Assembly (NCBI GenBank): GCA_024114885.1
Contig: CP099421.1
Coordinates: 1,116,001 to 1,180,000, forward strand
DNA length: 64,000 nt
Reading direction: 5' to 3'
Source: Septoria linicola
Lineage: Eukaryota; Ascomycota; Dothideomycetes; Mycosphaerellales; Mycosphaerellaceae
Shown: positions 12,201-22,343 of the stretch, in pieces
How positions within the stretch are numbered: the stretch's first letter is position 1
Layout of the letters: every line of letters begins with the position of its first letter
Translations under genes and position numbers: made by a program
The notes under the pieces: model-generated
What the model was told of the DNA's origin: nothing
The model's database searches: none
What the model saw: the letters and a program-made list of their open reading frames with translations, nothing else

Positions 12201-14340
12201 ATTAGAAGGCTAAGAACTATTAGCTAGCCTGCTCTATAAGCTAGTAGGAGTACTCTAGGTGCTCCTAGTCTAGGCTAGTAGAAGCCTCCTCTCCCTTAGC
12301 TATTAGTATAGGTTTAGGAAGGAAAGAAACTCTTTATACAACTTCTACCTCTACTAGAAGATATAGGAGAGTATAGAAAATTCCTAGACTAAGAGAAAGT
12401 TAAGAAAGAATCTAAGAATTCTACCTAAGAAACTATAGAGGTAGATTAGGAGTAGACAGCCCTAAGGTAAACCCTTAGAAAGAGGAAAGTATCCTAAGAA
12501 CTTAATAGATTTAACTAGAAGCTAAAGCTAATTAGGCTTAAGCTAGATTAGAATAGTCAGCTAGATAAGGAAATGCTCCTAGAGTATTAGGCTTTCTTCT
12601 TAGCTATAAGCTCTATTAACCTAGGCATCCTATAGGACCTAGAATTCTTAAAGGAAGTTAAAGAGATTGTATTCTTAGCTACTAAAGAAGTAGGAATATA
12701 TAAACAGGAGGTTCTAATCCTAAGGAACTATAAGGAAGTAGTAAGTGATCCTAAGTAGGATTATCTCTAGTAAGAAGCTATTTAGAAGGAGCTAGATACA
12801 CTTACAAGTAACAATACCTAGACTATAGTAGTCCTACTAAAAGGGGCTAACCTAGTCACCTTAAGATAGGTCTTTAATATTAAGAGAAAGCTTAGTAGAG
12901 CTATTAAAAAGTTCAAGGCAAGACTAGTTATAAGAGGGTTCTCCTAAAAGTATAGAGTAGACTATATAGAAACTTTTGCCTCTATAGTTAGGTAGGATAC
13001 TCTAAGAGGATTCATAGCTATAGTCTATAAGAAGGACCTAGTTCTACACTAAGTAGATATGAATAATGTATTTATAGAGAGTACCCTATATAAGGACATC
13101 TATATAATCCTACTACTAGGTATTAACCTACTAACTAGTATAGTCTTATAAGTTCTAAGGAGTCTCTATAGGCTAAAGTAAGCTATAAGAGACTGGAATT
13201 AGCTGTATATGTTAAAGCTAAAAGGAATAGGATTCAGATAATTAGAAGTGGACCTATGTCTTCTAATCTATAAGAAAAGGAAAGACCTAATAATCCTAAT
13301 CTATATTAATAATATACCTATTACTATAGAGAGACTAGAAGATGTCCTCTAGTTTAAAGACTAACTTAGTAAGGTCTTTAAGATCAAAGATCTTAGAGAA
13401 CTAGACAAGATTCTTGGAATAAGACTAATAAGAAATAGATAGTAAGGCTAGCTAAAACTTGACTAGAAGCACTATATCTAAGAGAACCTAGCTAAGATAG
13501 GAATAGGTTAAGAGACTATATTACTAACTCTTTTACTAATAGATAGCTATGAAAGTCTAAAGCCTACTAGACCAAATAATAAAAGGTATAACAAATAGGA
13601 GTACTAATCTATTATTAGAATATAGATATAGCTTATAACTGTTATAAGACTAGACATTTCATTTACCCTTAGAAGATTGAGCTCCTATATTAGTAATCTA
13701 ATAGTAGGACACATAAAGGCTCTAAAGAAGCTAACTAGATACCTAAGATCAAACCTAGACCTTAGTCTAAGATACTTAAGGAATAGTTAAGGCTATCTTA
13801 CTAGATATATAGACTCTAACTATATAATAGATAAGACTAACAGAGTCTTAATCCTTAGATATGTCTTCTTCCTTTATAGTATACTAATCTTCTAGATAAG
13901 TAAGAAGTAGAAATCTATAGCTATATCTATAATAGAAGCTAAATATATAGCTATAGGAGTATATATAAAATAGTTATAGTTTCTTAGTACTCTTTTAAGA
14001 GAGCTTAGATACCTAGAGTTAGTAGGAGAATATTCTTACTAACTAAGGATCCTTAGTAACTAGGAAACTGTTACTAGAATTAGGCTAATTTAGCTAAAAG
14101 GTAATAACTAAGCTACCCTTACTCTAGTTAAGAACTTATATATTTATAATAAGTCTAAATATATTAATATCTTATATAATGCTATAAGAAAGCTCTAGTA
14201 GAACAGACTTATCTCTATAGAATATATAAATATAAAAGAGATAGTAGTAGATAGTCTTACTAAGCTAAAGAATAGACTACAGTTTTAGGAGTTTATAAGG
14301 TAGCTCTACCTTATATAAGAGATATATAAAAGATAACTCT
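9300..14340 (+). pseudogene. Copia B gag-pol remnant
   Basis: Plus-strand frame with many TAG/TAA stops. A CCHC zinc-knuckle relic is at 10380-10424 (Cys, then GKH and KDC; one Cys changed to Tyr). The integrase core starts with LALILVDIYR, its first catalytic Asp codon at 11442-11444, followed by REITTLIK and AYNSL. Reverse transcriptase shows LVIRGFS, DYIETFASIV and LYRLK, and its YVDD box is YINN at 13302-13313. RNase H shows the Copia signature EAKY at 13934-13945 and NKSKYINILY. The order integrase-RT-RNase H is that of Copia. Most stops correspond to expected Gln or Trp codons. Limits are approximate. Confidence 0.87.
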
Positions 14341-14970
14341 AAGCCTTAGAGCTGAACTAAGAGGAGTCTAAAAGAAAGATTTTAGTTACTTGACTCCTCC
14401 TTAGTTAGACTTTATAAAGTCCTAAATACCCTTACTAATATTAGACCTGTTACTAACTATAATATTACTATATAGTACCTAGCTAAACTAGACACTCTCT
14501 AAGGCTAAGTACTAGTTAATATTAAAGACCTCCTCTATAGCAGCTATTATCTCCTCTACTAGTATGTAGTTACTCTACTCCCTAGCTTAATATAAGATCC
14601 CTATAGCTAAGAATAGTATACTCTAAAGACTATTAGGGAACTAAGAAGCTGTATAGAATATAACTAAGTAAGGGACTAGGCTATAAGGAATCTAGGGAGC
14701 TGTTAGAATTAGCTATAAGAAAGGATAGGAGTAACTTACTAGATAGTCTATGTCCTAAACAATCCACTCCTATATAAGAGAGGAGGAAGATCTTATAGAA
14801 GGTATTTCTTTTGCCTTTTTGTAGGAGATAGTAGTATAGAAAGTTTATTAGATTAACAGTTAGTGCTATCTAGTTATTAGTCTGAAAAGCAAGTACTTAA
14901 TAACTAATTAAGATTAGGACTAGTATTTAAGTACTATAGATGATCTATTAAAAGATCTGACTATATAGCA

Positions 14971-14980
14971 TAAGTAGGAG
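14971..14980 (+). other. Copia B polypurine tract
   Basis: TAAGTAGGAG directly precedes the 3' LTR, in the correct place for the plus-strand primer. The purine run is imperfect, perhaps through mutation. Confidence 0.6.
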
Positions 14981-15258
14981 TGTTAAGAATATATCCTAGA
15001 TAGTTAGTCTAGATATAGACTTCTAAGCATAGTTCTAGATGCCTAAGGCATCTACCTAAGGCTTAGTAAGAGGTACATCTTGCTTCTCTCTCTTCTCCTC
15101 TTAGATAACTAACTCAATTAACTTTGTATTTAGTTCCTAGCATATTACTACTATACTATGTATATAAGTCAGTTCAAGATTAATCCCCTATTCTTCTTTA
15201 CTACGCTATACCCTCCTTAATATTATATAGCCTCTATAAACGCTCTCTACTTTTAACA
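14981..15258 (+). repeat. Copia B 3' LTR (278 bp)
   Basis: Begins TGTTAAGAAT, ends TTTTAACA, and is followed by GAATC. Retains CA or TG at several sites where the 5' LTR has TA, and the reverse, so both copies were mutated after insertion. Confidence 0.94.
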
Positions 15259-15263
15259 GAATC
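15259..15263. repeat. Copia B target site duplication, right copy
   Basis: GAATC directly after the right LTR, matching 8955-8959. Confidence 0.93.
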
Positions 15264-18200
15264 TTCTAAATCTAAAGAAAAACTTTCTCTATAATAGACT
15301 TAATAGTAGTATCTCGTTATTAGGCTTTAAAATATCTTAAAACTAAATATTTATTCTATTAATATATACTATAGGATTCTTAGGATTTATACTATTTTAG
15401 TAATCTATTAAGCCTATTAACTTATTAAGTAGCTTAAAGAGTTTTAAACCTAGTCTATAGATCGATAGGATAGTTCTTAATATAATAGCTAAAATTATAA
15501 TATCTCTAGCTAATATATAAGGTTATATATAGTAGAAAAGGTAAGTATAAATAAGTAAGTACTTCTTAAGAAGTTAAGATATCCTTTTTAGAATAAAAGC
15601 TCTTTAAGCTAGGTCTCTATAATCTACTATTAGTCTTATATAATTAGCCTATACCTCTCTTTTTAAAGTAATCTTTCTTCTATCTAGTAGATATACTATA
15701 GAGACCTAGGATAGGCGGACTTAGTAGATATATTAGCCTATACTAAGATATAATCTAATAGTAAAGTACCGACTATATATACTAATAACTAATATTATCT
15801 AAAAAGCTATATTAAAGTATCTAGGAGCGACCTACCTTAACGTTACTCCTACTTAGTTAGCCCTTAGACCCTAGATTTCTCTACTTCTCGTAAATTCTAA
15901 ACCTCGCTTTCTAACTACCTATACTTATAACTGAATTCGTCGTATATTACTATCGCTTATCTAACCTGCCTAATTCTACTACTATTTAGTAGGTAACTAT
16001 TATAGCTATCGAACGCGACACTTTTAATACTAATTGTCCTAGAAATAGTACGTTAGAAGCGTAAGATAGAGTCTCTTCCTAAACTCGAGGCGAAACGTAT
16101 AAGACTTACTATAATAAGAAAGGATATTAAAGACTACTCGATTAATCTAAACATACTACGCGACCGCGTACGTACTTAAGCTATAGACGAAGATAGGGCT
16201 AAAGTAGACCGAAAACGTAAAGTAAAGAATTAAGCTTTTAGTCGTTTTAAGGTAAAGTAAATAGCTATACTACTAGGGTAGGATAGCCTCGATAAGGACG
16301 CGTAGAAGACGTATATTAATTAATAGAAACTAGTCTATAAGGCAAGCTTTACTAAACAACGGTAAGTCTCTATTATACTATTATATATATAGTCGGCAAA
16401 CGTAGTTAGCGTATATAGTCGGCGCTAATATTATATAGGGAGAGGAAGGCTCTTAAGAAAGTAGAGGAAAAGAAATCTTCTAAAGACCTCGCTTAGAAAG
16501 ATAAAGAAGGTTAGTATATCGAGCTCTATCTTCTATATAGGGAGATTAAGAGAAAAGAGAGTATATTAGAAGAATTTAAAAAGGAAGATAGTAGTATATA
16601 GGTTTAGGTGCTATTAGATCCTTCTAAGTTAAAGAGAAACTCTATAAATATTATTATCGATAACCTACTAAGCTTATCTTAAGAGAAGGACATTTAGGCT
16701 AAGTACGCTATTAAGCTATCTACTAGTACGCTAGGCTCTACTAACTATAGTAGAGCGACTTATTAATACTAGTATAAGGCAATCGGCGAGTTCTAGTCTA
16801 AGATTAAGGCGCTAGATAAACTTATAGCTATATAAGTATATAGCGATAGCGTAAGTCTTCCTATCTATTAGAAACTCCTATCTACTAATATAATATAGAG
16901 CTCCCCTTTTACGACACTACGGCTTCGAGGTCTAGCTGTCTTACTTTAGACATTAGTACTAGAAGCCTAAGTTAAGGTATATCTACTAGCTATCTTAAGC
17001 GCCGACTATATTTGCCGACTATATACTAATTAACTATAGTCGTATATTACTAATAGCGTTTTGCCTATACCCTACGATATCTTTTAGATAGAATACTAGG
17101 CTATACTACGTAATATTCTTAGCTAGAAGCCCTCTTTCGTTAATTACTTCTTAATCCTTATCGAGTATCTTAGATAGCTAATTCCTACTAACTACGATTA
17201 GAATACCTATAGATTCTCTATACCTACTATATCTATATAGTAGAGACAAAACGCGAAGCTTACCTATAGTATATTTAATAAACAATATATACTTAATAAG
17301 GAAGAGACTTTGCTTAAAGCTATAGTCGAGAGTCTAGTTTAAGCTAGATTTAAGAGCGAGTAGGCTAGTATTAGCTTTTCGTCTATTATTATAGATCTAA
17401 TAGATCCTAGCGCACTTAATCTAGAGATTAGTACCGAGTTCTTAACTAGTCTATCGTTAGCGGACAAAGGGCTTTACTACGTCTAATTAGTATAATTTAG
17501 GCTTCTCTATAGGTAAGAACTACTATAGATATCGTACTAGAGTAAAGTTATAGCGTGTTTTATAGACAGTCTAGAGCTCCCCTCTTTCTTACTTTTATAA
17601 TTTAGTCTGCTTTTATCTTCTTTAACTCTTCTAGTTTTAATACTACTACCTATAAACACGCCGCCTTTATAGCGAAATCTATCGCTAGCTACTAGAGGAC
17701 TTAGGTCTAGTACTTAACTAAGATAACGATATTAAGATAGCGTTTTTAGAGACTCTTTATAATTCGAATCTAGTCCGATAGCACCCTCTACGCTACGATA
17801 TATAGTATTAGAGCGGAGCTCTAGTAGACTACCTACTACCTCTAAAATTCTAATTAATATACCTACGTCTTCTCTAGACTAGACTTAAGTAAACAGGGTA
17901 TATCTATAGTAGAAAGAGTATAAAACAGACTTTAGAGACTAGTATATACGACGATAGTAGGAGGTATAAGGTCGCTATAAGTATAAGTTTAGAATATAAA
18001 AGACTATATCTATTAAATAGGAGAGTACCCGTTCCTCCTAGGTCTAGAAGTTTTTTGACTAGAGGATTAATATCGAGGATACCTTACTAAAAGTAGTCTA
18101 CCGAGGTTACGAGACCTCTTTAGCCTATCTAGGCCTCCGTATTAGTATAAGTAGTCTTAGTTCTTACCTTCGAACTAAGAAGTACGTATAGGTATTTAAG

Positions 18201-18329
18201 AGAAAGGAGATACTACTAGAGTATATCTAGTAGTATAAAGACTATTATATAAGTTCCTACCGACTACGTTTACTAACTACGTTATTAAGCTTATATAGTT
18301 AGGCTCGAAATCGTAAGAGTTACCTTAGC
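15264..18329. other. central part of the hAT element, unassigned degraded sequence
   Basis: TA-rich, CG-containing sequence with almost no CA or TG. The plus strand around 16440-16900 reads as a charged frame (LDPSKLKRNSINIIIDN, QSKIKALDKLIAI with stops read as Gln) that I cannot assign to a family. It might be the N-terminal part of the hAT transposase or a separate gene. It contains reverse and direct copies of the CCGACTA doublet. Confidence 0.45.
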
Positions 18330-20570
18330 GACCTAGACCTAAGTATTAATAACTTCCCTATAGTATCTACGTAAATAATCGTAGTATATAGCCTACTACT
18401 TAATTTCTTCGAGAATCCTATAGTCTACTATATATATATACCTTAACCCTAGTCTCGAAATACCTTTCTACTCTAGTAAGACGATTAAGGCTCTTCTTCG
18501 AGAGGTCTAAGAGAGGTCCGAAGAAGATCTAAAGGCTATACTAGCTAGAACCTCTAAGGTTACTATCGTAGTCGACGGCTAGTAGTCTAGCGGTATAAAA
18601 GCTTTATTCCTTACTATCCGTACCTACTAGATCGACGCTAAATAGATATAGTACGAGGCGATATTAGACTTTCCCTATATTACTAGTAGATATACTAGAG
18701 AGCGACTTTCGAAATTACTCTTTAATATATTATAAAGGTTTAGCCTTAGAGACCGACTAATCGCTCTTATATACGATAACGCTAGAAACAATAGTATACT
18801 CTATAGGTCTATATACGTCTTACTAGTATCTATTCGATTAGTACTAACGTAAGCTAGTATTAAGGCTATCGGCCTTTACTTAATAGAGTATAGCGTGAAA
18901 ATCGTAAAGCCTTCTATTTCGATCGAAGAGCTCGTAGAGCCGGTAGTACTAGATATTTAACTAGACGAGGTAAATCTCTTCTCTAATATTAAGGCTATTA
19001 AGCCTACTACGCTAGCTACGATTCTAGAACGGTTTCTATATTTTACTTACGTAATATAGCTTACTATAAAGGCCTTTTTATATAACTATAAATAATACCG
19101 ATTAATGATCTATAAGAGTTTTAGAACGATAAGAAAGATTAACGAGCTCTAGAAAGGTTTTAAAAGACTAATATAGTAGCTTCTCTTAAAGGACTACCTA
19201 AACTTTTATTTAAGGTATATCGTAGTTATAGTCGACGATCGTAGTCGGTAAGTATAGTCGGCGCTTATTAATCGTCCTAGGTCTATAGGTTTATAGTATA
19301 GATAAACTCTAGTTCTTAGCGTTTCGAGAGCTTTATAGATCTCTAAAGAGAGCGTCTAAAGAATCTATATCCCTATCCGAAAGCTTACGTACGCTAGTAA
19401 AAGTATCTTATAACGAGACTACTACGAGTAATATAAGACGTAAGGACCTATTAGAGCTCGACTACGATAATACTATCTCGCTTTAGTCGACTACGCGACT
19501 TTATCGATAAATTTATTAAGCGTTAGTCGCTACTAATACTTATACTATCTAATACCGACTAGTAACGGTTAGAATACCTTACGTCTCTAACTATGCCCTT
19601 CGCTTAGGCTACTACCTACGTCGGTACGATAAAGAGCTCTAGCCTCTATCTAGTCCTTAGCTACTATAACTCTCTTTTCGATATTCTAGACAAAGTAGAT
19701 AAGAAACTCAAGTATAAGAAAGAGGCTTAGAAGGTCTTACTCTATAAGGTACTAGACAAAGCGTATACTAAGCTCTTTTAATATTACTAATAGACCTAGT
19801 AACGGTTTAGGGACTACTACGGTATAGTAGTACTACTATACTCTACGATTAAGAGTATATTCTAGAAGCGAGGCGCTTTCGATAACGATAGTTCGGAAGA
19901 TCTCTACTAGAGTAAATTACGCGTAGAGTAGTTAAAGTATTATAAAGCTTTATCTAGTACTATATAAGCTTCGAAACGGTAGCCTCGAGGTATATAAAGC
20001 TTCTTAACCTTCTTCGCTATAGGGATCGATAGCGACGATAATAAAGCTTAACTAGTACTAGACGTAGCTCTCTTAGTCGAGCCTAATAACGAACTAGAGC
20101 GCTATCGGAAAGTAGACTTCTTATATATAGAAGGAATAGATTCTATAGATATATAGCTAGCTCTTACTAATATATTCCCTACTATATCGAAAATAGCCTA
20201 GAATATTCTATATATTCTAGTAGTAGGCACTAGATACGAACGAGATTTTAGTATTATACGTTATTAGAACCGCTATAATCAGACATATAATCTAGATACC
20301 TTTACGTATATTATACTATTACGATATCGATATCGCGATTATAAGTATAATATAAGAGTAGTACTTACTATAGAAGTATCTACTCTTTGTCCTAATTTAG
20401 AACTTACTCGTAATTAGATAGAGGTAGTCGAGAAGTAGAATAAGGAGATTAAAAACGAAATTAAGGCTCTTTTAAAGTTTAATAGTATTAGCGATAATAA
20501 AGAGGTTATAAAGGTAGATAAATTATAGCGTCGAAGTACGCGAAAGCATAATACGCTCTATAGAGAAGCT
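18330..20570 (+). pseudogene. hAT transposase remnant
   Basis: Degenerate plus-strand DDE transposase of the hAT superfamily. The frame at 18346-18830 reads YLNPSLEIPF and TSKVTIVVDG (first catalytic Asp near 18574), then SSGIKALFLTIRTY, LIALIYDNARNN (second Asp, codon 18775-18777). The C-terminal dimerisation region near 20150-20290 reads LALTNIFPTISKIA and GTRYERDFSIIRY, which fits the hAT pattern of A-R-D-I-L and ER-F. The two blocks lie in different frames, so at least one indel or intron separates them. Stops fall at Trp/Gln positions. Cannot be translated. Confidence 0.82.
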
Positions 20571-20892
20571 TTAAGAGCTAGAACGTAGCTACCGACTACG
20601 TCTACTAACTATATATATTATAAACTTAAGTCGACGTTAGATTAGCCTATCCGTTCCGCTTATTACTATTATCCCTCTCTCTATCTTTACTACTCTATTA
20701 TATACTTCCTTTTATAGTCGATACTAACTAGAATAATTCTTCTTCGTAGTTATACTTAAAACCTATATTATATCTATTTTTTGTTCGCCTAACCTATCTA
20801 AGTATAGAGTAGGTATTTATACTATACCTATTACTATCTTCTATAGGTAGGCTAAGACCTAGCCTAACCTATATACTAACCCGTTTCGGCCT

Positions 20893-20909
20893 ACCTATTC
20901 CGACGTCTA
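20893..20909 (-). repeat. hAT right terminal inverted repeat
   Basis: ACCTATTCCGACGTCTA, the exact reverse complement of 6347-6363. Confidence 0.92.
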
Positions 20910-20917
20910 GGCTATAA
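20910..20917. repeat. hAT target site duplication, right copy
   Basis: GGCTATAA directly after the right TIR, identical to 6339-6346. Confidence 0.92.
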
Positions 20918-21480
20918 ATATATCTATAACGACAGCCTTAGTATCCTTTAGGTTATTAACCTTATACCTAAATTCGTTAGTAAACTTCTTAATATCCTTA
21001 CTATTAAAGTAGTATTCTAGGAACTCTTCGAAGTCGCTAAAGTCGCGTATAAAGCTCTATTAACCGTAGATCTTTTAGAGTTACTCTCTAACCTTCTTAG
21101 AGGTTTTAAGAGTAGTAAGTATAATATAGACGTAATTAGCGTATTATATAAGTATATATAGGCGTGCTTATTAGTCTCTTACGACCTATTTATCTACTCT
21201 ATCTTTAAAGGCTTCTTATATCTCGTCTTTGTTTTAGACGAGTAGTTTAGTATATAATCTGTTAATATAGTAGAGTAGTTTCGTACCCTAGAGCGCTAAT
21301 TTAATTAAATCTTCCTATTAGATCTAATTCTCTAACCTCTTTAGCTTAAAGCCGATAGAGGGAATAGTATTAGTAGATATAGTACTTAATATAGTACCCT
21401 AGAGGGTCTTCGAGTCGCTTTATTAAAGATCTTTTAAATCGCCTACTAGAGGTCTTTAAGTCGCCTACTAGAGGTCTTTT
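20918..21480 (-). pseudogene. Copia A gag remnant, upstream half
   Basis: Minus-strand frame with SIGFKLKRLEN near the start of gag and FLEYYFNSKDIKKFTNEFRY before the hAT insertion point. Its sequence continues across the insertion into LLSYYLLLEAFY and RNRKELILELVIATT at 6338 and below, as in Copia/UBN2-type gag. Interrupted by stops and by the hAT element. Confidence 0.75.
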
Positions 21481-21518
21481 AGTTATACTAGATAGCGCTA
21501 CTCTTGCGAGCGGTAGTA

Positions 21519-21533
21519 CGAGGGCTTATAACT
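21519..21533 (-). other. Copia A primer-binding-site-like sequence
   Basis: On the minus strand, AGTTATAAGCCCTCG follows the 5' LTR immediately. It shares GTTATAAGCC with the Copia B site. Probably altered by RIP. Confidence 0.5.
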
Positions 21534-21655
21534 AGTTAATGTAATAAGTTGATTATTATTGTGAAGAAGTAACTAGCTACGGAAACCTCGAGTTGCGAAT
21601 GCGTGTCGACATTCTTGGCACGCTAAAGTGCCTGAGGCATCCATACTGATCAAGT
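21534..21655 (-). repeat. Copia A 5' LTR (122 bp)
   Basis: Aligned without gaps to 2390-2511. The three mismatches (21538, 21543, 21555) are all TG in the left copy and TA here, and all lie within 22 bases of the RIP-mutated interior. Confidence 0.87.
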
Positions 21656-21660
21656 AAAGG
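21656..21660. repeat. target site duplication of Copia A, right copy
   Basis: AAAGG directly right of the right LTR, matching 2385-2389. Confidence 0.8.
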
Positions 21661-22343
21661 AGGCCCGACTTGCGAGTCGTAGGAATCTGAAGAGGTACAG
21701 CGTCTCATCGCTCCATATCTGCCGAGGCGCAGAGGCTGGTGCAATTCGCTCTTGAGTGTAGAGATGGTCGTGACCCGTGTGAAAGCACGAAGGGCCAGAT
21801 GTGACAGTCCGTCATCTTGATGGCCCAGAGTCGCGAGACTGGGTCGATCTCCTCACGGGTTATCAGCCAGTCTGCATTCTCTCAAGGCCCACACGCTCTG
21901 GGCTTGCTGCTTTGGAGACTACCGTGTCGGGTCACACTTGTCGCCAGCAGATGCATGCCAAAGCTCGGTCGACTAAAAGGAAGCCGACCATGGTGCAATG
22001 GTATAATCTTGCCACGTGAATGACATGGATGCGGCCAGCTCGGGAATCGACCTATCAGTCCTAGACATCAGAGACATCAGACATCAAACTCTGCATTACC
22101 ATCAATACTACCCGAGCTGCATGTTGAGGAACCATTGTCCGACAGGAGGACATCAGTGAAGCTGTCGATTCGGCAATGGTCAGCGAGAAGCCAGTAATGG
22201 CCTTCACGAAGCCTCGACGATCATGCCACAGATGAGACTACGCCATTGCGATAATGAGAATTAAGTGCCTATTCTACAGCCAAGCTAACATGCGCATGTA
22301 GTCTAAATAGCCCAGCTGAGCTGAAGCACTCTAACGATGAGAT
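21661..22343. other. intergenic
   Basis: Normal-composition DNA between the transposon stack and the 3' end of the atypical SDR gene. No gene, RNA or repeat recognised. RIP-like composition stops at the LTR. Confidence 0.55.

Larger units (their letters stand above)
8960..15258 (+). mobile_element. Ty1/Copia-type LTR retrotransposon (Copia B), youngest insertion, inactivated
   Basis: Full-length 6.3 kb element on the plus strand: LTRs at 8960-9237 and 14981-15258, TG start and CA end (the left copy ends TA), a PBS-like site, gag-pol remnant, purine tract and 5-bp GAATC duplications. It interrupts the hAT element. The two LTRs differ at 17 of 278 positions, all transitions, 16 of them CA/TG versus TA. 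The interior has almost no CG but keeps some CA and TG, the opposite of the surrounding hAT and Copia A, so its decay history or starting composition differs. Confidence 0.93.
6573..20613. repeat. dispersed CCGACTA doublet motif, nine copies within the hAT element
   Basis: A pair of CCGACTA words about 12-13 bp apart (best copy CCGACTATATTTGCCGACTA, within 17000-17022) recurs near 6573, 7129, 8640, 15768, 17000, 18259 and 20591 on the plus strand and in reverse near 16388 and 19230. In several copies the second word is CTAAC, consistent with mutation of CCGAC. I did not notice it in Copia A or Copia B. The listed span is only the outer limits of the set. Transposase-binding sites are one possible role. 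Confidence 0.5.
6347..20909 (+). mobile_element. hAT-superfamily DNA transposon, RIP-inactivated, containing Copia B
   Basis: Bounded by 17-bp perfect terminal inverted repeats (6347-6363 and 20893-20909) and 8-bp target duplications, and it contains a degraded hAT transposase on the plus strand in its right part. Without Copia B and its duplication it is about 8.26 kb, larger than most hAT elements, with additional degraded frames left of the transposase. CG is frequent while CA and TG are nearly missing. It inserted into the gag region of Copia A. Confidence 0.9.
2390..21655 (-). mobile_element. Ty1/Copia-type LTR retrotransposon (Copia A), RIP-inactivated, carrying nested insertions
   Basis: Outermost element of the nest, transcribed on the minus strand: 5' LTR 21534-21655, PBS-like site, gag, integrase, reverse transcriptase, RNase H, purine tract, 3' LTR 2390-2511. 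A hAT element (6347-20909) sits in its gag region, so Copia A itself is only 2390-6346 plus 20918-21655, about 4.7 kb. The order integrase before RT on the minus strand is the Copia order. Every frame is full of TAG/TAA stops, and CA and TG dinucleotides are almost absent from the interior while CG is kept, the expected outcome of CpA-to-TpA RIP. The LTRs themselves are nearly untouched. Flanking AAAGG duplications support a genuine insertion rather than a segmental duplication. Confidence 0.88.

Noticed and set aside
2390..21655. 122-bp direct repeats read as a segmental duplication or as ends of a giant cargo-carrying element
   Set aside because: Adjacent AAAGG duplications, PBS-like and purine tracts, and Copia gag-pol between them on the minus strand identify them as LTRs. 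No tyrosine recombinase captain gene or host-like cargo is visible.
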